Source of the DNA: Cenococcum geophilum 1.58
Lineage: Eukaryota > Ascomycota > Dothideomycetes > Gloniales > Gloniaceae
Direction of reading: 5' to 3'
Length of the DNA stretch: 64,000 nucleotides
Assembly (NCBI GenBank): GCA_001692895.1
Contig: KV748182.1
Span: 3,910,341-3,974,340 of the forward strand
The translations under genes were made by a program, and so were the position numbers. The notes under the pieces are model-generated. The model did not search any database, was not told the DNA's origin, and worked only from the letters and a program-made list of their open reading frames with translations. Positions within the stretch are counted from its first letter, which is position 1; every line of letters begins with the position of its first letter. Positions 1 through 11,900 of this stretch are shown in pieces.

Positions 1-2366
1 GTGAAACCGTTTTTGTTCACCGTTGTGCAATCTGCGCCATCGCGTAAGAGGAGTTCCAGACACTCGTGAGCGTTCAGTCTCAGAGCGAGATGCAACGCTG
101 TCTCCCGCGTTGTCTTGACCGTTGATGTTCGCGCCATGCGATAGCAGGAATGCAACCGCACCCGCGTTCTTATGTTCAGCGGCGAACCCGAGTGCGCTGC
201 ACATCAGTGGCGGTCTCCGGGCGTTAACGTCAGCTCCATATGAAAGAAGCAAAGATAGAAGAGCGGCGTCGCCCATGAGAGTCGCCTCGTGGACGGGGCA
301 GTGTCCGTGACGGTTGTATAAGTGAATGTCAGCTCCAGCTTCGAGAAGCACTCGGGCGCATTGCAGTGCATTGATTCGACAAGCTAGCAGCAGTGGTGTG
401 TAGCCACCGTTATCGATCACGTTCAAATCCGCACCAGCCTGGAGCAGAGCTTGCACGCTGACGAAGTCGTTCCTGTAGACAGCCCAGTGCAGCGGGGTTG
501 ATCCAGTGTTATCTTTGAGATGAATTTGTGCGCGGTAGACAGGAGTCCTGAGTTCTTCCTGTAGAGTCAGCGGCCGGAGTCCAAGGACCACTCGGTGTAT
601 ATGTGAAAAGTCACACTCTTCAACATATGTCCACCAGGGCAGCATATCCTGGAGCTCTTGATGGCGGCTCGGGGAGTGAGTATGTCTGATCAATGAACGT
701 GCCGCAAGTTGAATCGCTGGCCGCCCGTAGTCATCCTCCATGAATGGGTCTGCACCGGCCGCGAGGAGAAGTTTGGTTACTTCTGTGTGGCCGTGGCTCA
801 GCGCATGGTGCAGCACCGATCGTCCTAAGCCGATTTCGACATCTTGCACGGATTCTCTGTGCTGTTCAAGCATTGTTTTGACTGCCGACATGTCTCCCCG
901 ATCTACATACCAGTGCATGCTGCGCACCCCTGTTTCAGTGACCCACCTTACTCTCCGCCGTAGTCCTAGACCCACTGTGGGACCAGCGTAGGACGAGGTG
1001 AAGAACATGAAGATGGATAAGTTCATCAGCCACGCCGGGAAAGAGTACAAGAGCTCGAAGGACTTAATGCTAGCTCTGCGACAAGTGGGGTCATTGCACG
1101 CGATGAGTCCACCAAATGATATTCCCGAAACGGTCACGGACAGGGTGCCAGCGAAACGTTTCAAGGCTGAAATCTGAATTCGAGAAATATTTCTGTGTGC
1201 GTGACAGTGGCACTTGCAGTCGCAATTGCAAAGTGCTCTCCGATCAAATCTGAAGGAGCTCGAGTTTTCGCGACACCGCTGATTCCAAGATGCTGGTTCC
1301 AAATTGTTCTCGGTTCGGACCACAGATTGGGCAAGACTTGACCGGGCTGCTGGAGGACTCGATGATAAAGCAATGCGATTTTGATTCTGCAAGACTATTT
1401 GCAAGATTGCCGATATTTCAGCAAAACGAGTCGACATTGTTTCGAAGCCAGCTATCGTGGCATTATGATGATTTCGAACGATGGCCCTTGTGTCAGCGCT
1501 CTGAAGCCTGTGCAAGAGTCAGTGTATAATGCGATTCTAGGTGGTCGGACGCGGACATAGCGGGCGTCCAAGTTGGATTTTACGAAGTCCGCTAGTAACG
1601 TGTATGAACAGCCAAATCACCGCAAATACTCGGCTTCTTACTGCCAATGCAAGCGCCCGGGGTGCCAATGAGAGAAAGCAGACAGAACACCGAGGATTTT
1701 GGGGGATTTTTTCGATATCACCAGCCCGTACCTTGAAGGCCTTTCGACAGGTGAACTCACTGAAGTGTCTCTATTTGGGTTGAGAGAGTGGTCAAATGGA
1801 CCGATGTAGACCCCAATCGCGCGATTGTTTCATCATGTCGGTGGAGCGACGTTGAATTTGCCTGAAGGTCATGTGAACTAAGGGTGTCAGAAAAACCCAA
1901 GAGCGACAAACACAGAAACTTCACATCCATACATTCCCTGAAGACTTAGAGCAACCAGTATCTGCGAGCGGACCTCCTTCAGGACGCCTTGCAAGCGCAG
2001 TGCTTTTCCTTTTTGGGTCATCCACTTATCCTTGCGAATGCGAGTCCTACCAGCCGCAGGGAGCGGCAAGACCGAGTTCAAGATTCCTTCTAAATCGGTC
2101 CAGGCCGACTTCGCTTTGAGAAGCTGTGTAGCGATGAGCTCTTTGAAGATATCCGTCGATGCATCTGGTGATTGATTGCTAGCCGCTTCGCATACCATTT
2201 GGAGATGGTCAAGAAGTCGACGCGACTCACGGATCTCTTCCTGTAATTCTCCTAGCTGAGCTGGTGCATCTCGCCATTCATTTATCACTTTCCAAATTGT
2301 AGTAGAGGCCCGCGCAGCTACGTCCGCAACGCCGACAATGCTTGCTAACGCTGAAAAGGGATCCAT
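1..2366 (-). CDS. Ankyrin-repeat protein with fungal STAND-type N-terminal domain (3' part outside window)
   Basis: Exon 1 (2366-1933) starts at MDPFSALASIVGVAD, the usual opening of the fungal N-terminal domain found before NACHT or ankyrin modules, so I prefer this ATG to the in-frame one 24 nt upstream. A 55-nt intron (1932-1878, GTATGG...TTAG) joins exon 2 (1877-1761), which ends at a GTGAGT donor. The next sure exon starts near 1507 (acceptor ...TTGCACAG); a small exon may lie between. That last frame is open to the window edge. It has a Cys/His-rich patch near 1215 (CNCDCKCHCH), a hydrophobic segment near 1010, then at least six ankyrin repeats from about 900 down to 1 (for example GSTPLHWAVYRND, GYTPLLLACR). 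At 119-121 the ankyrin frame shifts by one base: GANIN is in one frame and TRETALHLALRL follows in another. It shows no RIP damage. Probable receptor-like scaffold; function not known. Confidence 0.8.
119..121 (-). other. Frameshift within ankyrin repeat
   Basis: On the minus strand, codons GGC GCG AAC ATC AAC (GANIN) are followed by an ankyrin repeat (TRETALHLALRL, then LELLLRDGADC) that is readable only after dropping one G. Both halves are good repeat sequence, so a single-base insertion or sequencing error is more likely than an intron. Confidence 0.75.
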
Positions 2367-2951
2367 CTCGAGGATTATGTTGAGATTCAAGAAGAGCTAG
2401 GACGCTTTTCAGGCAGCGGAATTAGGCAAATGAAATGAAGCCATGTAATCGGGCGATGTGCTACGCCTAGTTTCGCAGGGTCGACGTGTCCAGTCACAGA
2501 AGGGTCGACAATCAGTGATTGGACTTCTACGGCATAATAGACTTACCGTCGTAAAGCGGAAGCTTATTCGTTAGGTTTGACGCCTTGATTTACGTATTCC
2601 TTCCGCAGATAGATTGGCGCTAGATAGTCTTAGCATTTTTGGAACTTTTTAAAGTAAATAATTATATACTTCTACTATATCTATCTTTACTTTTCTAGTA
2701 ATGTAGTTAACGGGGTTTTAACCGCTCCCCTGGTTATGACTGGAAAAAAATTATTTTATTTTATATCCATTGTATTGTACTACGTACAATACTACACATG
2801 TAGCCTCTAGGCTATGGTGCTATAGTTCTATGTATATAAATCCTTTCTAGGCAGCTTAACATATACTAGTAGCTATGTCCTAGTAGTTTATAAACCTCTA
2901 AACTAGAGGTTTACCGTTCCCTAGTAAAATACTAAGTTACGACAACTATTA
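2367..2951. other. Gene 5' flank passing into AT-rich repeat DNA
   Basis: About 2367-2600 is ordinary-composition 5' flank of the ankyrin gene. From about 2640 the sequence turns AT-rich and TpA-rich. Two small perfect hairpins are visible: GTATTGTAC / GTACAATAC near 2772-2792 and AAACCTCT / AGAGGTTT near 2892-2912. No coding sequence is recognised. Confidence 0.5.
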
Positions 2952-3562
2952 CGAAGGCGCCGGCAAAAAGTAATCGGACACCACTACTTAGCGAGAAAAC
3001 CCAACCCCACCAAAATTTGACTTTTTTCGCGCCTACAACTCTACTTCTACTCTACTTAGTTAATACTTAGTAGAATAGGTCCTGATACTTCTACTGTTAG
3101 AAAAGCTTAATATCTAACGCATTATAAGTGTAGAAAGACTAGAAGAGAGGCAGTAAAGCTCTACAACCTTATAAAATTAACAGCTGCTAATATATGGAAA
3201 CGATCTCTTGCAGTTAAAGAAGAGCGCCTTACTGCTAGTCTCCTACCTCCTAAAATCGAAGATCTAGTATCTGTGAAGGAGAAGAGCGGAAGACCTTTTC
3301 TTAGTTGACGATGTTATGGAGATCTTTTAGGCTTGCGCACTCGACGAGAAGAATTGTAAGAAATGGCGACACTACGTCGCTGTAGAGGAATGCTTTGAAG
3401 CTTGTAGAAGAACGATTGAGACCTGACTTTGAGCACGAAACCTTTATACTGTAATTAGTATAGAATTAGAGTTAATTTGATGCTAGAATTGATAATTTCT
3501 CGGTGGGGTCGTATTTTTCGGCTAAAGTATCGGTGTCCGATTACTTTTTGCCGGCGTCTTCG
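2952..3562. mobile_element. TIR element of Tc1/mariner type, probably non-autonomous
   Basis: The left end begins CGAAGGCGCCGGCAAAAAGT and continues AATCGGACACC. The right end is its inverse (GGTGTCCGATTACTTTTTGC, then CGGCGTCTTCG). The ends are flanked by TA (2950-2951 and 3563-3564), the target duplication of the Tc1/mariner/pogo superfamily. The 611-bp body holds no intact transposase; a short open stretch near 3290-3440 may be a coding remnant. The right end abuts the gypsy element G1, so this element may mark where G1 lost its 5' end. Confidence 0.7.
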
Positions 3563-3564
3563 TA

Positions 3565-5981
3565 GGTCACGAAATATAGCAGTAGGTAAAGCAGCTATAG
3601 GACCCGCAAATACCTCAGACAAAGAGATAATTAATATTTTAACCCCCTAGGCAGAGCTTATAGTAGCTAATACTAAAATTAAATGGCTATAAGAACTGCT
3701 TAAAACTAGAGACACCCCTATATCTAATAATAACCTATTAGATAGACTTGCTATAGTTCTTAAGGCCCTAGCCTAGCGCTTCGTATTATTAAGATCCGCG
3801 AAGGTTATAGACCCCCTACTACTTATAGACGGGACCGATCCTATATTTAATAATTAGAAGCTTTAACTATAGGATAAGCTTAAAGTTAATAAAGATTATT
3901 TCCCTAACGACCGAGCTAAGATAGCCTATATCTTTGGCCGCACTAGTAGAGACACCTAGACGTACCTACGTCCGCGATATACTGCAGACTTAGTAGATCC
4001 CTTCGTCTTAGAAGAAGAAATAATTAACGACTTATCTTCTATTTATAAGGAACTCTTTTAAGGTATAGAATATCTACCTTAATTATAAAAGTCTAAATAT
4101 AAAAACAATAGAGACCTTTTCGGCCTTCTAGACCCGCTTTTTATACTTAGCTAGATAAGCCTAGATTCCCTAGGAAGACCTACTACTAGACCTCTTTAAT
4201 AAGCTTACCCTAGAACTATAGTAGGCTATACTACTAGCTTTTACTACTAAATAAACGTTAAAAGAACTTATAGACTACTGCCTAGCTATTAACTAAGGCC
4301 TCTATTAAATTAAGGTATAAGCTAACCGGATAAAGGCTAGGAATCCCTTAAAGTAAGCTATAAGTAATATAAGAACGGCCTATAATACCTAGTATAACCT
4401 ATAATACCTACCGCGTAGGCTATATAGCTGGCCGCCAACCTAGTAACTAGTTATATAGCTAGCCCTACCGCGGGCCAAGCGTTTACTTAGCCTACCTATA
4501 GCGACCCTTATATATAGGCCCTAAGTAACTAAGGAGCTTACTTCTTATATAGCTAGAAAAACTATATTATAAGAGACTGCTTAATAAAAGTAAAAGCGAA
4601 CGAGGTTTTATTAATCTAGGAGAATAGTATAAAGTTAGAAAAAGAGGAACCCTAGAGAAAAACTCCTCTCTAGGGTTAAAAGGGATTAATATATTATATG
4701 TTAATCTAGGACGGCTAATTAGTGGAAAAAGCTATACTATTTATTATACTTTATTTTATAATAGATATTAAGTTTTAACCTCTACTTTAGCTAACTCTAG
4801 AGCGAATATATTTACCCTAATAGATACCTAGTATACTATAAAGCTAGCTAACTTTCTTAATATACCTATAGAAGATCTGCCTAAACCAATTCCTATTAGC
4901 GGGTATAACGGATAGGTAGGGCAACCTATTATAAGTATTTTACGAATATACCTCTATATTAATAGACAAAGGTAGTATAATATCCCCATCCTTATTATAG
5001 ACCTTAGAAGCTATAATATAATCTTAGGGAGGAAATAGCTAGCCTATTTAGGCTTATAGCTTAATATATAGAATAGACGGCTTATATAGCCTAAAACTAT
5101 ACCCCTAACACTTTCCTTTATAAAAGAAATTAGTCTTATAATAGAAAGTCTTATACAGCCGTAGATAAATACTATTTACTAGGCCGATGTAATATATAGG
5201 GACTAGGCTTTTAAGAAGGATATACAGCTTAATCCGTAATAGATCTATATACTATAACGCCCCTAGACCGCCTATATTACGCCACCCATACTAGAGACTT
5301 AGGAAGTTAGTAGTAGCCTACCTAAGCCCCCTATAGAGAACTTAGGCCCTATATAGCTATAAAGGAGGGCTAGGAATATTAAATAATATACTAAACTAAT
5401 AGACTAGAAGGATAACTTATAGAAAATAGAATATAAGTTAAGGAAGACTATAAACCCTATACTATAAAATACGGCCTAATAAATATCCGTAAAGAAGCCT
5501 ACGGGCCTCCCACTAGTTAATATCTACTATATTAGCGCTATAGGATTCTACTAGAACTTAGTTTAGCCTAATACTATTACCTTTATAACTAGCTTATATA
5601 AAATTAATTAAATAATTAAAGAGAAAGAAACCCTAGCCTAAGAGAAAGGTAAGCTTATAGATAAGGAGCTAGTAGAATAGAAACTGCCCTATTAATACTA
5701 GAAATTTAAAGATACCTTCTCTAAAGCAACGTCTAATATACTTCCACCTTACTAACCATATAACTATAAGATTAAGATTAAGCTAGATAAGGAAGATACC
5801 CTAGGCTATAGCCCCCTTTAATAGCAATCTACTACTAAACTATATGCCACTAAGTAGTATCTTATTAATAACCTAGATAGGGCTTTATTAAGCCTAGTTA
5901 AGCCCCTTTTAACTTACCTATATTTTTTACTAAAAAGCTAAATAGAGAACTTTGTTTCTATATTAATTATTAGAAGCTTAA
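3565..5981 (+). pseudogene. Outer Ty3/gypsy element G1, left part: gag, protease, start of reverse transcriptase
   Basis: The frame is full of TAG/TAA at expected CAG/CAA sites. Recognisable pieces are a gag core (about 3830-4330; RAKIAYIFGRTS), a poor zinc-knuckle region near 4540-4590, an aspartic-protease domain (about 4780-5100; NSRANIFTLIDT, then YNIILGRK), the pre-RT linker (5690-5760; KDTFSKA) and the first RT segment (FTKKLNRELCF region, 5920-5980). The gag start is missing at 3565. The frame stops at 5981, where the copia element C1 is inserted, and resumes at 26643. It is inactive. Confidence 0.85.
5977..5981. repeat. Target-site duplication of C1, left copy (CTTAA)
   Basis: CTTAA lies immediately before the C1 left LTR and recurs at 26638-26642 just after the right LTR. 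Removing C1 and one copy restores a continuous gypsy RT reading frame across the junction, which confirms the boundary. Confidence 0.9.
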
Positions 5982-6200
5982 TATATAATTACAGCATGTA
6001 GTATACCAAACGCGTAGTTACGCGTTTGGTACACCAACTACTTAGGTACTAACTAATTAGGGGGAGGCGCGTTAGTATATAGACCACGTAGTCTACCTTA
6101 ATAGAATTGACAGTCACTACTATCCAAAAGAGCATACGATACTATACGTATTTCGTGCCCCTAGATATAACTCAATTGTATTATTAAATTGATATAAATA
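5982..6200 (+). repeat. C1 5' LTR (219 bp)
   Basis: It matches 26419-26637 along its length with scattered C/T and G/A differences. The terminal dinucleotides TG...CA are visible in the right copy; here both read TA, as expected after RIP. A perfect 13-bp-arm hairpin (6004-6031) lies near the start. Confidence 0.9.
6004..6031. repeat. Perfect hairpin in the C1 LTR
   Basis: TACCAAACGCGTA, a GT loop, then TACGCGTTTGGTA. The same structure is kept in the right LTR at 26441-26467. Retention in both RIP-mutated copies suggests a functional U3 element or simply few mutable sites. Confidence 0.85.
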
Positions 6201-6506
6201 CTAATTAGTAAGCGCGCACAGATCAGTAATCACTTAATACCTCCCCCGAGCGATACACGATAGCGACCACCCGTTTAATCCTAGTACGACCTGCTAGAAG
6301 GTCGGAAGGTGGAGGATTACGGACCATCACCAACTCTGTATACTTATTTAAGTCTTAATACGGTTTACCGGAAGTTTATAGACGCGAATATAGACCTTTA
6401 CGGAAACCCCTTACCCTTCTACAACCCACTACGGACCTATTAATTGCCTTTACGGACCACTATAAGACCTCTTCTACCCGCTACGCATTACACTACACTA
6501 TATAGT

Positions 6507-8223
6507 ATGGCAGACATTAGCAAGAAAATCGACGAAGGTTAAGAGAAGTGGAGTCAGGGAGTCGACCTTACGTCTATAACCGACGTCAATAACTATATTA
6601 AATTTAAAATCCTTAAATACGGATACTATAAGCTTTTAAACGATAATATATAGGAGCAATATAAAGAAGACTTTGTAGACTTTACGGAAGATGCTTTTAA
6701 GGCTTGCAGCATTATACCTATCTATAACCTACGAACCCTTTTACGTCACTAAGGTATATAGGTTAAAAAGGATAGGCGAGTCACTATTGCACGGTCTCTG
6801 TACGATATACTACGTAAGGAGGACTAAACGGAATGGACTAAGGAGCAGATCCTAGATTATATTAAAACCAGCGGACTCTTTACCTCTTTTAAACTTAATA
6901 GGATCTCTAGTCTTATTAACGACCTATTTAACTATATTCGCCCTATAGACTAAAGAAGTCTTAGAATTAATCTTATAGGCTAAAGCACACCTAGTACTTA
7001 AGTTATAGACCGTAATACTCCCGCAAACCAAAATATGGACCAAAACCCTTCCGTCGCTCAAGTTATAGATCCGCAAACTACCTAAGTAAAGACCTACGGT
7101 AAGGAGCTAGCCAACTTAGCTAAGCTCTATACCGACAAATCCAAGTATAGCGGTAAAAACAATAACTTTAACTTTAAACTAACTATCTTTACGGACCTCT
7201 ATTAGAAGGCGGATATTCCTAAATAAGAATTTAGCTAAGCCTACTCTACCATACTGCGCGGCCTAGCCCTTAACTACTACTACACCAACCTTAAGAGTAA
7301 CCCCCTTGGTATCTCCTTTAATAAGCTATATAAAGCTATACGTAACTACTTTAAAGGTCCGGAATATAAATGTAATATCCTTACCTAATAGAATACAATT
7401 AAGTTACGGACCGTAATTGATAAGAATACCGAAAAGTCAACTATAGAGTGCCTGTAAATTCTTATTAAAGACCTTCAATACCTATAGCACGGCCTTAATA
7501 TTAAGCTTTAAACAGATAACTTCCTATATAATAAACTTATTACAGCTTACTAGGAAATAGAGCCCTATAAGTACGCCTATTATAAGCCTATAGACACCTT
7601 AACTAGCCTTATTAATAATTTACGGTCCTCTATTATAATATATAAAGTTTTAAACCCGCTAGGTAGTACTTAAGCCTTTATTACAGACCTATAAAACCTA
7701 TAAACTAACTTAGATACCTACTTTACAGACCGCCGCTACCGCTAGCAGTACCTATACCGACTAAGTCCTACCTATAACCCCCGCAGCAACTCCCGTATAA
7801 AAGTATACCCCTATAGACGAACTAGCTAGAAGTACTTTATATACAGTAAGGAAGGATATTGGTCTATAAGGCATACCTAGGAAGAATGTAATAAGTCTAA
7901 GAAGAGATTTAATAGTCGGATTAACTAGTTTATCTTAGACTATAAAGGAGAGGAAGTGGAGAAGTCTTTTAACAAGTTAATGGAAGCCCTTATAATTAAC
8001 TTTAACTTAGATACTTAGGAATAGGAGACCTTAGAGACGTTTCTAACTACTTTTAAACCTTTTATAGACGGCTAAGCCTTTAATATTACGACCGTATTAG
8101 CTAACCGCTCCTTTATACACTTAATTATACCCAAAAACTAGCCCGTAAGTATACCTGTTAGATCTATTACGGACGTTACAGACCGTAAATAGGACCTATT
8201 TACATATATCACTATAGAACGCT
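6507..8223 (+). pseudogene. C1 copia gag relic
   Basis: The frame begins MADISKKIDEG at 6507 and then carries many in-frame stops. The copia gag core is readable around 7085-7560 (TYGKELANLAKLY, then LRGLALNYYYTNLK, then IECL.ILIKDLQYL), and a damaged zinc knuckle lies near 7850 (YSKEGYWSIRHT, with Tyr at the Cys positions, which fits TGY to TAY changes). The frame is cut at 8228 by insertion of G2 and continues at 17154. Confidence 0.8.
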
Positions 8224-8228
8224 ATACC

Positions 8229-8445
8229 TGTAAGGGATATTATTGCGGACACCTTAGGTTGCCCTTAGGACAACCCCCGGACGCCCCTTAGATAGTCGCC
8301 GGTCATGTGCCAGAGGCACGTACCTGTAGTATATAGTCTCTACAATCCTAGAGGCCTTACCTCCTTAAGGATTCGTCTCTCTTACCAATCTATCCTATTT
8401 CACAATCGTGTCCTTATAGCCCCCTGTCTATAAGATCCCCTTATA
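8229..8445 (+). repeat. G2 5' LTR (217 bp)
   Basis: Starts TGTAAGGGATATTATTGCGG and ends CCCCTTATA (CA changed to TA). It pairs with 16937-17153. Confidence 0.92.
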
Positions 8446-8989
8446 TTCAAATCCTTCCTACTCTTTTTTAGAAGGGCAGTCGGCTTTAAGGACTAGATTG
8501 TTTGTTTATATCTTTTGTTTATAACTACTATCCTCCCTTAAAATCTCGCAACAACTTAAACGGAAACTCTATAGATACCTTATAGAAAGCCGTCGCGCAA
8601 AGGCAGGAAGGTCCCTCTAATAGTAAGAGATTGCGATAATATAACCCTCTAGGTAAGACGGCCGAATAAGCCCTAATACCCAGATGCTTTAGGAGCTTAA
8701 AGACTCTTATATACCTATAGTTATTGGTAACGCTAAAAAAAATACAGATACCCTTTATAACGGTCGCAACACTACTAGAAAGCAGCCGGAACCCCTCCGG
8801 CCCCACCTAGGCCAATTAGAAGATTAAGCGCTAAAGGCAACTCTAAGATCTTCCCCTAAGCTAAAAATACTAGAGGAATATACTAATATGTCCAACTAGG
8901 GAACTAACCAAAACCCTCCCGGAAGACCACCGGCCCATAATTAGTATAGTAGTAGTATATAGACTGCTTACAAGCCAAGTAGGCTTACC

Positions 8990-11900
8990 CCTTTAGGTAA
9001 TCTAAGCTAATTACTAACTTAAAACCCAAGCCCCGTTGGGAAGCCTATACTAGCTACTGGTACTAATACTACCTCTATAGCAGGAGCCTCCCTAGGCCCA
9101 AGTTTAGAAGGTTAAGAGCCCTATACCAATCTCCTTTAAAATAGATATTGGGAAGCTATTATAAGGCTCTCGGAAGCTATGCGGGAGGAAGCTACTAATA
9201 AATATATTAGAACCCTTTAAGGGTAAATCTAGATCTAGTAGGGTCTAATCTAAGCTAGGCAAATTCTTTTATAACCTAGTTAAGGCTAAGGGCTTCCTAG
9301 GAGCTACCCAGTACCTATTTAAGGAGGTGTGGAAGACTTAGAGAGTTATCTACGTAATAAACGGAAAAAGGATATAGATTAACTGGCTAAGGCCTCTAGT
9401 AGTCTAGAACTCCGCTATAGACCCAACGCCTAGCAGTTGGACGATTGGGTTCGCGAGGTAGATAACTTCTTTAAGATGCTAATAATACGAGATAATACCA
9501 AAGAGCGTATACGCTAGATTATTAGTAAGATTAAAGACTAATCGCTAAACTAGATTATACTTAATTAGCTTAATAAAAAGCAAATTATTATATAGCTATA
9601 GCTGTAAACCTTTCTAAAGAAATAGACTTAAGATCCGTATATTATACAATATAATAATATAGAGCTATTCTAGAATGGGATATAGCTAGACCGCCACAAC
9701 TTCCGCTAGTTTATAAACTTTATGGAAACTTATACTTAGTAGATAGATTTAGAGCCCTTTAAAAATAAGGACGGTAGTATCTATAAGAAGGAGAAGATTG
9801 GGTTTATCTGGGCTAGAATTAAGCTAGTAATTTATAACGAAATAAAGCGCGTGGGAGCCCTATTGCGGATTACTATATATACGGATTTTAAACAAGCAGT
9901 TCTAAACGCTAAAGATATAGTAAGGAACCAGACCTCTTCTAGTAGGAAGCTAGGGGGTTACTAGAAGTGCGGGCACTTTAGTAGTAATATAGGGCAGACC
10001 TAACCTTTAAAGAAGCCGTTCTTAAAGAGAACTTTAAAAGGGTTAAAGTTAGGAACCTTAAATAATAGGAAAGACTCCTAGGGTTAACCTAATACCTATC
10101 TAGCACCTTTACAGGAATACTCCAAGAAGTTAAGAGAAAACTCTAGAGGTAGATCCTATTAGAAAAATAAGTAGGGCGATAACCGTACTAACGATCTAAA
10201 AAAAGAAAAGCCCTAGTTATGGACCTCTCCTAGCTATAACTAGGGCAAGATATAGAAGGAGAGACTCTCTGTATTGCTGTTAAGCTGAAAATAATACTCC
10301 CTATAGGTAAGGTATAATAGTTCTAAGCGCTATATAATAGCGGCGCCGAAATTAATTTTATATAATATAATTTGGTAAAAGAGCATAAACTTATCCCATT
10401 GTAAAGGTGGCGGAAACCTATTATAGGCTTTTTAGATAAGCATTAGATTAAACTATATAGTGCCTATAAGCTTATAGTGTTAGTAGCCGATATATATAAC
10501 CGCACTAAGGTAGTTAGCCCGTAACCCTTCTAGGCGGCTAACTTTATAGGTTACAACCTTATCCTTAGATACCCTTAGCTTGCGGAAGTAGATTTTAAAA
10601 TACGCTTTAAAACTGGAGCCTTTAAATAGTGGAACAATAAAGATTTAGAAGGGCGTATATTACTAATAAGCCTAAAGGATATCCTAGAGAATATAGCCCT
10701 AGGCGAAATAGTGTATNCTNTATACCNAAAGGAGTATCNGATCTAANCCCTNTTTAATNGNAAGATNGGTATANAGCNTAGTATAGGTGATAACCCCTCT
10801 ATAATAGAGACCCTATAGGGAACTACCGGATAGGTCGCGGAGATATTGTAGGGAGGCGGCAATCTTAAGGATCTTATAAGATACTTTAACCGCCACGGGT
10901 TACTCTAGCTTAAGCAATATACAGAGAGTATACTACGGCACCTTAAACGCTGCGTTAAGGAGTTCCCTACCCTTTACTGGCTACTATATAAAACGGTTTG
11001 ACATACGGTGGCAACCATATACGAGCAACCACTATAGTGCACGACGCTGCCTATAAGCATCCTAAGGGAGCTTTAGGACCTACCTGACGATGACGCAAAG
11101 GACAAACGTGACCCTGATTTGTTAAATATTCCAGTAGGCCTAAGGGACTTACTGAGGGTATTTTCGGGTAGGAGAGCAAAAGTCCTACCGCAGAACTTAG
11201 AGTATGATTATGCAATTAATTTAGAAGAAGGTAAATAACCGCCGAACCTTCCTATCTATAACCTCTTACGTAAAGAGCTTAAGATCCTATAGGAGTACCT
11301 TGATAGGTTACTAGAAAAGGGGTAGATCTGGCCTAGTAAGTTGCCGTTAGGTATACCGATCCTCTTTATCCTAAAACTAGATATAACTATAAGGCTATAT
11401 GTAGACTATCGCGGTCTTAACAAGATTATAATTAAGAACCGTTACCTACTACCACTAGTTAGTAAAATGCTAGATTAACTATCTAGGGCGAAGATCTTTA
11501 TAAAGCTAGATTTATAAGACGCCTATTATAGGCTCCGTATTAAAGAAGGGGATAAGTGGAAGACCGCTTTTAAGACCCAATACGGCCGCTTTAAGTATCT
11601 GGTAATGCCTTTTGGGCTAGCTAATATGCCTACAATATTCTAATTATATATTTATAGAGCCTTAGGGGGACTAGTCGACCGTATATACGTCGTCTATTTA
11701 GATAATATCTTAATCTACTTAGAAGATAAGGATTAATACGAGTAACACGTCCGCGAAGTGCTAGAACGTTTAGATAATTAAGGCCTCTACGCTAAGGCAT
11801 TAAAGTATATCTTTAACACCAAATAGGTTAAGTTTCTAGGTTATATTATAACGCCTATAGGTGTAGTTATAGACCTAGTATGGGTGTAGATAATCTAGGA

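Noticed and set aside
1541-1783. Plus-strand frames at 122-1783
   Set aside because: Antisense to exons and introns of the ankyrin gene, which has consistent splice sites and ankyrin repeats on the minus strand.
8528-8806. Minus-strand 92-codon frame
   Set aside because: It lies in the leader of gypsy element G2, antisense, without a domain; chance open frame in AT-rich DNA.
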